64,000 nt of DNA from Nocardia xishanensis NBRC 101358 (GCF_001613365.1 NZ_BDCF01000007.1:18339-82338); one strand, 5' to 3'. Counted from the first letter of the stretch, positions 27,112 through 35,130 are shown. Numbers and translations: made by a program. Notes: a model not told the origin generated them from the sequence alone.

Positions 27112-27990
27112 ATGACCCGTTGGGACACCTCGAACATCCCGGATCAGAGCGGCCGGACGTTCATCGTCACCGGCGCGAACAGCGGACTCGGCGCGGTGGC
27201 CGCGCGAGCGCTCGCGGAGGCGGGGGCCGATGTGGTGCTGGCCTGCCGCAATGTGGCAAAGGGCGAGCGGGTGGCCGCTGAGATCGGCGATCGCGCCACG
27301 GTGCGCGAGCTCGATCTCGCCGACCTCTCCTCGGTGCGCGCGTTCGCCGAATCGGTGGACAGCGTCGATGTGCTGATCAACAACGCGGGCGTGATGGCGG
27401 TGCCGCTCGGCCGCACCGCCGACGGGTTCGAAATGCAGGTCGGCACAAACCATCTCGGTCACTTCGCGCTGACCGGCCTGCTGCTGGACAAGATCTCGGA
27501 TCGGGTGGTCACCGTGTCCAGCGGTGCGCACGCCATCGGCAAGATCGATCTGGACGACCTGAACTGGGAGCGCAGGAAGTATCAGCGCTGGGCCGCCTAC
27601 GGACAGGCCAAGCTGGCCAACCTGATGTTCGCCTACGAACTGCAACGCAGGCTCACCGCCGCCGGTTCGGCCAAGATCTCGGTCGCCGCGCATCCTGGCT
27701 ACGCCGCGACCGAATTGCAGTCGCACACCGAATCGTTGCTCGATCCGATCATGTCCATCGGTAACCGGATCTTCGCGCAGAGCGCCGAAATGGGCGCGCT
27801 GCCAGAGCTTTACGCCGCCACTGTCACTCCGATCGAGCCCGGCGCGTTCTACGGGCCCACCGGGCTGGGCGGCATGCGCGGCTACCCGGGCACTTCGGGT
27901 TCCACCAAGCTGTCCCGGGACGAGGCGGTCGCCAGGGGCCTGTGGGAGCTGTCGGAGAAGCTCACCGGCATCACCTACTCGTTCTCCTGA
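27112..27990 (+). CDS. Short-chain dehydrogenase/reductase
   Basis: This is a 292-residue classical SDR with the nucleotide-binding TGANSGLG motif (about residues 20-27), NNAG, the catalytic Ser in TVSSGAH and catalytic YGQAK. The overall pattern (ACRNVAKGE, TNHLGHFALTGLLLD, GYAATELQ) fits the retinol/protochlorophyllide-reductase-like group of actinobacterial SDRs; the substrate cannot be told. A TAGACT -10 box ends 7 bp before the ATG, so its mRNA is probably leaderless and independent of the siderophore gene upstream. Confidence 0.85.
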   Translation: MTRWDTSNIPDQSGRTFIVTGANSGLGAVAARALAEAGADVVLACRNVAKGERVAAEIGDRATVRELDLADLSSVRAFAESVDSVDVLINNAGVMAVPLGRTADGFEMQVGTNHLGHFALTGLLLDKISDRVVTVSSGAHAIGKIDLDDLNWERRKYQRWAAYGQAKLANLMFAYELQRRLTAAGSAKISVAAHPGYAATELQSHTESLLDPIMSIGNRIFAQSAEMGALPELYAATVTPIEPGAFYGPTGLGGMRGYPGTSGSTKLSRDEAVARGLWELSEKLTGITYSFS

Positions 27991-28017
27991 CGCCTCTCTC
28001 CGGACGTCGTTCGCTCG

Positions 28018-28041
28018 CGGTCTCGGCATACGCCGAGACCG
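28018..28041 (+). terminator. Terminator after the SDR gene
   Basis: A perfect 10-bp stem CGGTCTCGGC with GCCGAGACCG and a 4-nt ATAC loop lies 28 bp after the SDR stop codon. Confidence 0.65.
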
Positions 28042-28166
28042 ATTCGAGCGTCGTGACCGGGGTCACAACGGGCGATGTCACACCTCGCGCAGGTGGGTCG
28101 TCATATCGGTATACGACGCTTCGGCGCCCCGCCGCAGCGACAATCCGACAACCCGAGGAGCACACC

Positions 28167-28640
28167 ATGGAAGCGCGTTTCGACTACTACGGCACCGAGA
28201 TCGGCGCGAAGTTCACCAAGCGCATCGGCAACGCCGGGCTGGTCGTGGATCAGTCCACCCTCCCGCGCGCGACCCAGGAGCTGATCAAGCTGCGGGCCAG
28301 CCAGATCAACGGCTGCGGCTTCTGCACCGACATGCACAGCAAGGACGCGCTGCACGCGGGCGAGGACCAGGTGCGGCTGAACCTGGTGGCCGCGTGGCGC
28401 GACGCCACCGTGTTCACCGACGCGGAGCGGGCCGCGCTGGCGCTCACCGAGGAGGGCACCAGGCTGGCCGACGCGCACACCGGCGTCAGCGACGAGACCT
28501 GGGCTCAGGTGCAGAAGCACTACGACACCGACCAGATCGCCGCGTTGATCTCGCTCGTCGCGCTGATCAACACCTACAACCGGATGAACGTCATCGCGGG
28601 CACGCCCGCCGGCAGCTACCAGCCGGGGCAGTGGGGCTGA
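28167..28640 (+). CDS. Carboxymuconolactone decarboxylase/AhpD-family peroxidase-like protein
   Basis: This all-helical protein of 157 residues has the AhpD redox core NGCGFCTDMHSKDA, that is CxxC followed by His three residues later, the proton-relay arrangement of alkylhydroperoxidases. ELIKLRASQ and NTYNRMNVIAG are typical of the CMD family. It probably reduces peroxides or another thiol-dependent substrate. The ATG at 28167 has GAGGAG 6-9 bp upstream. It is a single gene between two terminators or regulatory regions. Confidence 0.85.
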   Translation: MEARFDYYGTEIGAKFTKRIGNAGLVVDQSTLPRATQELIKLRASQINGCGFCTDMHSKDALHAGEDQVRLNLVAAWRDATVFTDAERAALALTEEGTRLADAHTGVSDETWAQVQKHYDTDQIAALISLVALINTYNRMNVIAGTPAGSYQPGQWG

Positions 28641-28745
28641 TCGATCCCCGGCGTCACGTCGGTAGGCGACGGGTATCGATGTGACGACCGACGCGGCCGC
28701 GATCTTCGAAGTTGGCCCTCGCGTCACCCGGCTGCCAGCGCCTGG

Positions 28746-28751
28746 TACAGT
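28746..28751 (+). promoter_or_regulatory. -10 element for a leaderless aro leader transcript
   Basis: TACAGT ends 7 bp before the GTG of the leader peptide, the spacing expected if transcription begins at the GTG itself. No convincing -35 element is visible. Confidence 0.55.
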
Positions 28752-28758
28752 CGCCGAC

Positions 28759-28830
28759 GTGCAGCGCGCGTATTTCTGGTTTAGCAAGCCGGCCCTGGGT
28801 GGGTCGGTCTGCGGCAACCACATGCGCTGA
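28759..28830 (+). CDS. Aromatic leader peptide upstream of DAHP synthase (23 aa)
   Basis: A GTG-started frame of 23 codons plus TGA lies 85 bp before the DAHP synthase gene. It opens MQRAYFWFSKPALGG, so codons 5-8 are Tyr, Phe, Trp, Phe, the three end products of the pathway whose first enzyme follows. Such a run of regulatory codons next to mutually exclusive hairpins is the hallmark of ribosome-mediated attenuation. The peptide is probably made only to sense charging of the aromatic tRNAs. Leader peptides control trp operons in many actinobacteria and, as I recall, a DAHP synthase gene in Corynebacterium glutamicum. Confidence 0.8.
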   Translation: MQRAYFWFSKPALGGSVCGNHMR

Positions 28831-28911
28831 CTTTCTTCCACCCCGAGCCGGATGATGGACCGGCTCGACGGTATTCACGTCCGTGGGTCGGCCTGAGGAA
28901 AAGGAACCCAC
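28788..28911 (+). promoter_or_regulatory. Attenuator region of DAHP synthase
   Basis: Several competing helices can be drawn. GCCGGCCC (28788-28795) pairs with GGGTCGGT (28801-28808). GGGTGG (28797-28802) pairs alternatively with CCACCC (28838-28843). CGAGCCGG (28844-28851) pairs with CCGGCTCG (28860-28867). GTGGGT (28883-28888) pairs with ACCCAC (28906-28911), placing the ribosome-binding site GAGGAAAAGG in its loop. A ribosome stalled on the aromatic codons would cover the first segment. There is no T-run, so control may act on translation. Confidence 0.6.
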
Positions 28912-28915
28912 ACAG

Positions 28916-30007
28916 ATGACAACCGCAGCCGACGTCGACGCGCGGCATTCCGATCTCGACGACCAGCGCACCCTGTCCGTGAGCCCGTTGCGCTCACCAG
29001 CCGAGGTGCGCATGGTGCACCCGATCACCGATCCGCTGGCCGACACCGTCCGCGCGGGCCGCAAGGCCACGGTGGACGTGCTCGACGGCGCCGACGACCG
29101 TCTCATGGTGATCGTCGGCCCGTGCTCCGTGCACGATCCCGCGGCGGCGCTGGACTACGCGCGGCGACTGGCCGAGAAGGCCGCCGAACTCGACGACCGG
29201 CTGCACGTGGTGATGCGGGTCTACTTCGAGAAGCCGCGCACCAGCCTCGGCTGGAAGGGCCTGATCAACGACCCGCACCTGGACGGCTCGTTCGACGTCA
29301 ACACCGGTCTCGGCATCGGCCGCAAGGTGCTCGTCGACATCACCGCGCTCGGCCTCCCGGTGGCCTGCGAGTTCCTCGACCCGATCACCCCGCAGTACAT
29401 CGCGGATCTGGTCTCCTACGGCGCGATCGGCGCGCGCACCGCGGCGAGCCAGGTGCACCGCCAGCTGAGCAGCGCGCTGTCCATGCCGGTCGGCATCAAG
29501 AACGGCACCGACGGCGACGTGCAGGTGGCCGTCGACGGCGTGCGGGCCGCTGCGGCCAGCCACGTCTTCCCCGGCACCGATCTGGACGGGCGTTCCGCGC
29601 TCATCCGCACCACCGGCAACCCCGACTGCCACGTGATCCTGCGCGGCGGCAGCAACGGCCCGAACTACGACGCGGCCTCGGTCTCCGAAGCGTGCCTGCG
29701 GCTGGAGAAGGCCGGGCTGCCGCAGCGCATCGTGGTGGACGCCAGCCACGGCAACAGCAACAAGGACCACAACAAGCAGGTCGACGTGGTCACCGACATC
29801 GCCGAACGTGTCGCCGCGGGCGAGCGCAGCGTGGTCGGCGTCATGCTGGAGAGCTTCCTGGTCGCGGGCCGTCAGGACCTCACCCTCGGCCGCGCCGCCG
29901 ACCTGACCTACGGTCAGTCCATCACCGACGCGTGCATCGACTGGTCCACCACCGCGGCCCAGCTGGACCGCCTCGCCGAGGCCGTCGCACAGCGCCGCGG
30001 CCGCTGA
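28916..30007 (+). CDS. aroG: 3-deoxy-7-phosphoheptulonate (DAHP) synthase, AroFGH type
   Basis: This enzyme of 363 residues condenses phosphoenolpyruvate with erythrose-4-phosphate, the entry step of the shikimate pathway for Phe, Tyr and Trp (and chorismate for salicylate). Family motifs are MVIVGPCSVHDP, RVYFEKPRTSLGWKGL, GARTAASQVHRQLSS, GIKNGTDG, ILRGGSNGPNY and DASHGNSNKDH, all type I (AroFGH). The ATG at 28916 has GAGGAAAAGGA upstream. It lies directly behind the aromatic leader peptide and attenuator and is followed by a hairpin. Confidence 0.95.
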   Translation: MTTAADVDARHSDLDDQRTLSVSPLRSPAEVRMVHPITDPLADTVRAGRKATVDVLDGADDRLMVIVGPCSVHDPAAALDYARRLAEKAAELDDRLHVVMRVYFEKPRTSLGWKGLINDPHLDGSFDVNTGLGIGRKVLVDITALGLPVACEFLDPITPQYIADLVSYGAIGARTAASQVHRQLSSALSMPVGIKNGTDGDVQVAVDGVRAAAASHVFPGTDLDGRSALIRTTGNPDCHVILRGGSNGPNYDAASVSEACLRLEKAGLPQRIVVDASHGNSNKDHNKQVDVVTDIAERVAAGERSVVGVMLESFLVAGRQDLTLGRAADLTYGQSITDACIDWSTTAAQLDRLAEAVAQRRGR

Positions 30008-30022
30008 CACATCCCCCTTTTC

Positions 30023-30057
30023 GACGTCTCACAGGCCCAGCCGGTCTGTGAGGCGTC
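30023..30057. terminator. Bidirectional terminator after DAHP synthase
   Basis: A 12-bp stem with one mismatch (30023-30034 with 30046-30057) lies between convergent genes; TTTT precedes it. Confidence 0.7.
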
Positions 30058-30074
30058 GGCAAGGTGTGCGGGAA

Positions 30075-30614
30075 CTAATCGAGTACGGCGTGCACGCAGA
30101 GCAGGTCGCCGGAGGCGAGCGTGCGAACGGTGAAGCCCGCCTCCGTCAGGCGCTCCTCCAAGCGCCCCGGCGGCGGCTTGGCCGATGTCGACGCGCCGTC
30201 CGGGTCGCCGTAGCCGTAGCACAGGTAGAGGCCACCGCCGGGAGCCAGCAGTTTCCTGACGACGGCGAGTTCGGCGGTGGGTCGTTTGGTCCAGAACACG
30301 TTGACGTTGACCGCCAGGATCTTGTCGAAGCCGTCGATCCCGTCGAGCACTTGTTCGGGAAGCAGCCGGGCCAGGTCGGCGTGGACGAGACCGATACGGC
30401 CCGAATTCGTTTGCGCCGCAGGCGGAATTCCCAGCCGCTGCGCCGCGCGGGCGATCGCCGTCGCGGAGCGTTCGACGCCGACGACGCGCCCGTCGGTCAC
30501 CCGCTCGGCCAGCAGCGACAGCGAGGGGCTCGAACCGGGGCCGATCTCCAGCACCCGGTCGGTGGCGCGCAGATCCATGGCATCGGCGAACCAGCCGAAC
30601 CGGGCGTCACCCAT
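30075..30614 (-). CDS. Class I SAM-dependent methyltransferase
   Basis: This is a 179-residue Rossmann-fold methyltransferase. Motif I is RVLEIGPGSSPSLSLLAERV, with acidic residues in GVERSATAI (motif II) and FDKILAVNVNVFW as motif IV. The ATG at 30614 overlaps the end of the upstream acetyltransferase gene by 8 bp, indicating coupled translation; longer frames upstream are shadow sequence of that gene. The substrate is unknown. Confidence 0.75.
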   Translation of the reverse strand: MGDARFGWFADAMDLRATDRVLEIGPGSSPSLSLLAERVTDGRVVGVERSATAIARAAQRLGIPPAAQTNSGRIGLVHADLARLLPEQVLDGIDGFDKILAVNVNVFWTKRPTAELAVVRKLLAPGGGLYLCYGYGDPDGASTSAKPPPGRLEERLTEAGFTVRTLASGDLLCVHAVLD

Positions 30615-31209
30615 GGCGGGCCGCCTTCCGGCTTCCGATGCACTCGGCGGGCCAGGCGTCGTCGGCCGGCCCCGGAGGGTCGCTGTACAGACGGGCCGCC
30701 CGCCATTCGTCGCGCCGGACGCCGCGGTGCAGCACGCCGAGCCTGGCAAGTCCCTCGTAGCGGAAGCCATTGCGGCACACCGCGGCGGCCGACGCGTAGT
30801 TGCCGACGAACGCGCGCCAGCTGATGCGGGCCAGCCCCATGCCGTCTGCGGCGAAACCGTACTCGCAGACCAGCGCCACCGCGCGCGCCATGCGGCCGCG
30901 GCCGCGCTGCTCGGCGCCGAGCCAGAACCCGATCTCGCAGGCCGACGCGTCCTGTTCGGTGAGGCCGATCATGCCGATCACGGGCCCGTCGGGCGCTGGG
31001 CGAATCGCCCAGGTCGGGCTGCGTCCCGCCCAGCCGGGACCGACGAAGTCGGCGAGAAAGCTCTCGGCCTCGGACCGGCCGTATGGCACCGGGATCGTCG
31101 TCCACTGGCCGATGGACGGGTGCTGGCAGTGGACGATGATGTCATCGGTATCGGCCGCGGTGGGCGGTGACAGCCAGACCGCGCCGTCGGACAGCGTGCG
31201 GATCTCCAT
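30607..31209 (-). CDS. GNAT acetyltransferase (RimJ/RimL-like)
   Basis: This is an acetyltransferase of 200 residues: PTWAIRPAPDGPVIGMIGL is a central beta strand pair, GFWLGAEQRGRGRMARAV is the acetyl-CoA-binding loop, and ISWRAFVGNYASAAAVCRNGFRYEG is the conserved C-terminal Asn/Ala-Ser region of ribosomal-protein N-acetyltransferase relatives. The ATG at 31209 gives MEIRTLSDG. It is coupled with the downstream methyltransferase, so the two may modify the same target. Confidence 0.8.
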   Translation of the reverse strand: MEIRTLSDGAVWLSPPTAADTDDIIVHCQHPSIGQWTTIPVPYGRSEAESFLADFVGPGWAGRSPTWAIRPAPDGPVIGMIGLTEQDASACEIGFWLGAEQRGRGRMARAVALVCEYGFAADGMGLARISWRAFVGNYASAAAVCRNGFRYEGLARLGVLHRGVRRDEWRAARLYSDPPGPADDAWPAECIGSRKAARHG

Positions 31210-31300
31210 CGAGCCATCGTGACACGGACGGGCCGAGGCGAGCATCCGGTTATCGGATGACCGGATGGATGCCGCGGTGATCGCCCGGCCGGGCGGACCG

Positions 31301-31306
31301 TAGAAT
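31301..31306 (+). promoter_or_regulatory. -10 element for the ECF sigma factor gene
   Basis: TAGAAT lies 7 bp before the ATG at 31314, implying a leaderless transcript. Confidence 0.55.
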
Positions 31307-31313
31307 CAGCCCG

Positions 31314-32234
31314 ATGGTTTCCGCTCTTATCGCCGACCTGTTCGAATCACATCGGGGGCATTTGCTTTCCGTCGCCTACCGGCTGACGGGCAGCGTCGGC
31401 GACGCCGAAGACGCGGTGCAGGAGAGCCGGCTGCGGCTGGCGGGGACACACCAGTCCGAGATCGACGATCTGCGCGACTGGCTGACGGCCACGGTGAGCC
31501 GAATCTGCTTGGACCACTTGCACACTACCGCGATGCGCCGGGAAACCTATGTGGGGCAATGGTTGCCGGAGCCCATCGTCACCGGCGTCGCGCCGTCGGG
31601 CACGCCGGATCCGCTGGAATCGGTGGTGCGCGGCGCTGAATATCGCATGGCGGCGATGGTCGCGCTGGACGGCCTGACTCCGCCGCAGCGGGTGGCATTC
31701 GTGCTGCACGACGGGCTGGCGGTGCCGTTCGAGGAGATCGCCGAAATTCTCGGTGTATCCACCGATGACGTGAGCCTGCTGGCGACCCACGCGCGTGAGG
31801 CGGTCGCCTGCGTGCCCTCGGCGGTGGCCGACGCCGAGCACGAGGCCGCGGTTCGGCGGCTGCTCGCGGCGCTGGCCACGGACGATGTCGACGCGGTCGC
31901 GAAGGCGCTGCATCCGGAGGCGGTGCTGATCGGCGACGCCAACGGCACCACCTCCACGGTGGTGAAGATCGTCGGCGGCGCGGAGCGGATCGCTCGCTTC
32001 ATGCTCGAGCTGGTGCACACGTACGGCATCGGCGCTTCCGAGCAGGCCGCGACGCGCTACGAATTCGCCACGGTGAACGGGCAATTGGGCCTGGTGATGA
32101 ATTTGGATTCGGCGACCGAGGAACAGGATTGGCATCCGGCGAGGGTGGTCGGTTTCACGGTGTGCGACGGATTGGTCTGGGGCACTTATGATCACGCCAA
32201 TCCGGCGAAGCTGACGGGCGTGCGGTTGTCCTGA
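31314..32234 (+). CDS. ECF sigma factor, SigJ/ECF41-like, with SnoaL-like C-terminus
   Basis: This sigma factor of 306 residues has region 2 (HRGHLLSVAYRLTGSVGDAEDAVQESRLR, about residues 13-41), region 4 (ALDGLTPPQRVAFVLHDGLAVPFEEIAEILG, about 117-147) and a C-terminal SnoaL/NTF2-like domain (about 180-300) that regulates core-polymerase binding in the SigJ/ECF41 group. The region 4 recognition helix reads DDVSLLATHAREAV, unlike the usual arginine-rich form, so promoter specificity may be unusual. ECF41 factors need no anti-sigma gene, and none is adjacent. Confidence 0.88.
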   Translation: MVSALIADLFESHRGHLLSVAYRLTGSVGDAEDAVQESRLRLAGTHQSEIDDLRDWLTATVSRICLDHLHTTAMRRETYVGQWLPEPIVTGVAPSGTPDPLESVVRGAEYRMAAMVALDGLTPPQRVAFVLHDGLAVPFEEIAEILGVSTDDVSLLATHAREAVACVPSAVADAEHEAAVRRLLAALATDDVDAVAKALHPEAVLIGDANGTTSTVVKIVGGAERIARFMLELVHTYGIGASEQAATRYEFATVNGQLGLVMNLDSATEEQDWHPARVVGFTVCDGLVWGTYDHANPAKLTGVRLS

Positions 32235-32281
32235 GCCGCCGGGCCGGACCCTCATCGTCCGGCCCAGCGGAGCCGGACGGA

Positions 32282-32500
32282 TCAGGGGGTGGTCGAACCG
32301 GTGAACCAGTCGCCAGTCGAGGATCCGGTGCCGCCGTTGCCGGTGGTGGACCCGGTGAACCAATCGCCGGTCGACGATCCGGTGAACCAGTCGCCGGTGC
32401 CCGCGACGAGATCGTGCGCTACTTCGCGAATCAGACCGAGTACGGCTCCGGCGACCTCCGACGCGGCCGGCTGCAGTACGAGGTCGAGATACGAGGCCAT
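32282..32500 (-). CDS. Small protein with GDWFTGS repeats (72 aa), unknown family
   Basis: A 72-codon gene with ATG at 32500, preceded by AAAGGGG at good spacing and a 7-bp hairpin further upstream (32519-32538). The first ~35 residues form one amphipathic or hydrophobic helix (YLDLVLQPAASEVAGAVLGLI, then REVAHDLVAG). The rest is three GDWFTGS units separated by Ser/Thr/Gly linkers (TGNGGTGSS in between). Codon third positions are strongly G/C, supporting a real gene. There is no signal peptide. Its size and helix recall small channel peptides of mycolate bacteria (PorA/PorH), but no sequence match is claimed. Confidence 0.7.
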   Translation of the reverse strand: MASYLDLVLQPAASEVAGAVLGLIREVAHDLVAGTGDWFTGSSTGDWFTGSTTGNGGTGSSTGDWFTGSTTP

Positions 32501-32678
32501 GAGCGCCCCTTTCGAGACGCCGCCGCGAGAACGGCGGCTTATGAGATGGAACACGGCGAGGCTAGCTCCCTGTGGGAGAACGCACAACCATGCAGCTAGG
32601 GGTATCGAAATGAATGTGAAACATAGCCATTCGCTATCTAATGGCAACAATGGCGACCGCTCGGCTACTCTCCGGGGT

Positions 32679-33866
32679 ATGCCTGCGCGCCCCGCGACCG
32701 TCGCTCGCCTGCGACCTTTCGCCGCCACGATTTTCGCCGAGATGACCGAACTCGCTGTCCGGCACGAGGCGGTGAACCTCGGCCAGGGCTTCCCGGACAG
32801 CGACGGACCCGCGGGCATGCTCGAGGTGGCCAGGCAAGCCATCGCCGACGGCGTCAACCAGTACCCGCCCGGCCGCGGCATGCCGGTGCTGCGCCGCGCC
32901 ATCGCCGACGACCGCGCCCGCCGCTACGGCACCGAATACGACCCGGAGCGGGAGGTGCTGGTCACCGTCGGCGCGACAGAGGCGATCAGCGCGGCCATGC
33001 TCGGGCTCGTCGAGCCGGGCGACGAGGTGGTGCTGATCGAGCCCTACTACGACTCCTACGCGGCGGCCGTCGCGCTTGCGGGCGCGCGGCGGCGCACGGC
33101 CCGGCTGGTGGCCGACGGCGATCGGTTCGTGCTCGATCTGGACAGCCTGCGCGCCGCGATCACCCCGCGCACCAGGATGCTGGTGGTCAATTCGCCGCAC
33201 AATCCCACCGGCACGGTGCTCGACAGGGCCGATCTCACCGCGATAGCCGAGATCGCCTGCGCGCACGACCTGTTGGTGCTCACCGACGAGGTCTACGAAC
33301 ATCTCGTCTACGACGGCAACGAACACATCAGCTTGGCGACGCTGCCGGGCATGGCCGAGCGGACCGTCGTGGTGTCCAGCGCCGCAAAGACCTTCAGCGT
33401 CACCGGTTGGAAGATCGGCTGGGCGTGCGGCCCCGCCTACCTGATCGACGGCGTGCTCGCCGCAAAGCAGTTCATGTCCTTCGTCGGCGGCGGCCCGTTC
33501 CAGCCCGCCATCGCGCACGCGCTGACCAACGAGCTCGACTGGGTCGCTCGGCTGCGAGATTCACTGTCGGACAAGCGCCTCCGTCTGTCTGCGGCGCTGG
33601 CCGACACCGGCTTCGGCGTCAAGGCAAGCGGCGGAGGCTATTTCGTGTGCGCCGACCTCACACCGACGGGTCGCACCGACGGTCTCGAGTTCTGCCGCGA
33701 GATCCCCGAGCGGATCGGCGTGGCCGCGGTGCCCGTCAGCGTCTTCGCCGACTACACGCCCGCATGGAACCATTTGGTGCGGTTCACTTTCTGCAAGCGC
33801 GACGAGACGCTGGACGAGGGCGTGCGGCGGCTGCGCGCGGGTGTGACGGCGAGCGGCAAACGCTGA
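32679..33866 (+). CDS. PLP-dependent aminotransferase (class I/II)
   Basis: This fold-type I aminotransferase of 395 residues has the PLP lysine in SSAAKTFSVTGWKIGW, the NSPHNPTGTV loop, DEVYEHLVYDG and the C-terminal Arg in HLVRFTFCKRDE. NLGQGFPDSDGPAGML at the start places it with the kynurenine aminotransferase/N-succinyldiaminopimelate aminotransferase (DapC-like) group. A -10-like TACTCT ends 7 bp before the ATG at 32679, so it is probably leaderless; an open frame continues upstream but overlaps the small GDWFTGS gene antisense. The exact substrate cannot be told. Confidence 0.85.
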   Translation: MPARPATVARLRPFAATIFAEMTELAVRHEAVNLGQGFPDSDGPAGMLEVARQAIADGVNQYPPGRGMPVLRRAIADDRARRYGTEYDPEREVLVTVGATEAISAAMLGLVEPGDEVVLIEPYYDSYAAAVALAGARRRTARLVADGDRFVLDLDSLRAAITPRTRMLVVNSPHNPTGTVLDRADLTAIAEIACAHDLLVLTDEVYEHLVYDGNEHISLATLPGMAERTVVVSSAAKTFSVTGWKIGWACGPAYLIDGVLAAKQFMSFVGGGPFQPAIAHALTNELDWVARLRDSLSDKRLRLSAALADTGFGVKASGGGYFVCADLTPTGRTDGLEFCREIPERIGVAAVPVSVFADYTPAWNHLVRFTFCKRDETLDEGVRRLRAGVTASGKR

Positions 33867-33902
33867 CCGAAGGTGTCATGTTTCGGTGTGAGGATCGAGA
33901 CC

Positions 33903-34445
33903 ATGACAACCCAGTACTACACCGCGAGCAGCCTCGACGGGTACATCGCCGACCCGGACAACTCGTTGAGTTGGCTGTTCGCCGTGCCGGACGCCGACGC
34001 CGCCACCGATGACATCGGCACGTTCCTCGGCGGCGTCGGCGCCATGGCGATGGGCGCGACCACCTACGAGTGGATGCTGGCCAACGAGTCACCCGCGTCC
34101 TGGCGTGACAACTACGGCGATCGGCCCTGCTGGGTGTTCACCCATCGGGAACTGCCCGCGATCCCCGGCGCGAACCTGCGTTTCGTGTCCGGGGACGTCG
34201 AGCCGGTGCACAAGCTGATGGCAGAGGCGGCGGGCGAGCGGAACATCTGGATCGTCGGTGGCGGCGAGCTGGCCGGGCGTTTCGCCGACGCGGGCCTGCT
34301 GGACGAGGTGATCGTCGGCATCACACCGGTGACGCTCGGTGGCGGGGCGCCGCTGCTGCCGCGCCGCATCCTCGCCGACCGGATGCGGTTGGCCGAGGTA
34401 GCGCGGATGGGGCAGTTCGCGCAGCTCACCTATCGGCTGAGCTGA
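33903..34445 (+). CDS. Dihydrofolate reductase family protein (RibD C-terminal-like)
   Basis: This is a 180-residue protein with the RibD-C/DHFR fold: YYTASSLDGYIADPDNS at the start, MAMGATTYEWML, the NADPH-binding IWIVGGGELAGRFADAGLLDE, and GGGAPLLPRRI near the end. These short proteins are common in actinobacteria and their substrates are mostly unknown; a folate role is not implied. The ATG at 33903 follows GAGGATCGAGA. It starts 36 bp after the aminotransferase gene and may be cotranscribed. Confidence 0.85.
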   Translation: MTTQYYTASSLDGYIADPDNSLSWLFAVPDADAATDDIGTFLGGVGAMAMGATTYEWMLANESPASWRDNYGDRPCWVFTHRELPAIPGANLRFVSGDVEPVHKLMAEAAGERNIWIVGGGELAGRFADAGLLDEVIVGITPVTLGGGAPLLPRRILADRMRLAEVARMGQFAQLTYRLS

Positions 34446-34455
34446 TCCGGCGAGA

Positions 34456-35130
34456 TCAGCTCGCGCCGTGGTACAGGAACCCGCCGAGGCCGATGGTGAA
34501 GGCGAGACAGCCGTAGAGCGCGTGCTCGACCGAGACCACCAGCAGCGAACCGGTCCTCCTGTAGCGGTAGCCGAAGAGGATGCCGCCGATCAGGGTCAGC
34601 GCCACTGCGATCCAATTGCCGAAGATGATGTGCGCGAAGCCGAACGCGGCGGCGTTCGCGACGATCAGCGCCCACCCGTCGCCGAAAGCCGGTGCGTACC
34701 GCTGGAACAGGAACTTACGGAAGATCAGCTCCTGCGGGTACACCGAGAACAGCGGATAGAACACCATCACCACCGCCCACAGCAGCGGTTCGGTGCGCGG
34801 CAGCGAGAGCAGTCGCTCCGGGCTGAACACCGCGAGCGTCAGACCGATGGCGATCGCCGCGGCGACCCAGAGCGCCAGCATCGACGGCAGTTCGGCGCGC
34901 AACGTGCGGAGCTGTTCCCGTAGCCCGGCCGGTCGCAACGGCAGGCGACGCAGCCAGAGATGAGCGGCGACGGCCAGCGCGACCAGCGGCGGGATTGGGC
35001 TGCCGGGGCTACCGATCGCGGCGTAGCCGCCGACCAGTCCGAAGTACAGCGCCACGAATTCGATTGCGAGCCAGGTCGACCGGCGGCCGCGCTCGGATCG
35101 AGGGTCCTGCCGCAGCTCGGTCGCCGTCAC
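34456..35130 (-). CDS. CPBP-family intramembrane protein with altered motif 1
   Basis: This is a membrane protein of 224 residues with about seven hydrophobic helices, belonging to the CAAX-protease/bacteriocin-processing (CPBP) family. Motif 1, normally EExxxR, here reads PQELIFRKF, so the first Glu is Gln; motif 2 AFGFAH (FxxxH) and motif 3 VEHALYG are kept. The exchange may weaken metal-dependent proteolysis. The family cleaves prenylated or bacteriocin-type peptides in other hosts, but its role here is unknown. Confidence 0.8.
   Translation of the reverse strand: MTATELRQDPRSERGRRSTWLAIEFVALYFGLVGGYAAIGSPGSPIPPLVALAVAAHLWLRRLPLRPAGLREQLRTLRAELPSMLALWVAAAIAIGLTLAVFSPERLLSLPRTEPLLWAVVMVFYPLFSVYPQELIFRKFLFQRYAPAFGDGWALIVANAAAFGFAHIIFGNWIAVALTLIGGILFGYRYRRTGSLLVVSVEHALYGCLAFTIGLGGFLYHGAS

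Noticed and set aside
32289..32678. In-frame N-terminal extension of the aminotransferase
   Set aside because: It is antisense to the GDWFTGS gene. The start at 32679 fits the family and has a -10 box.
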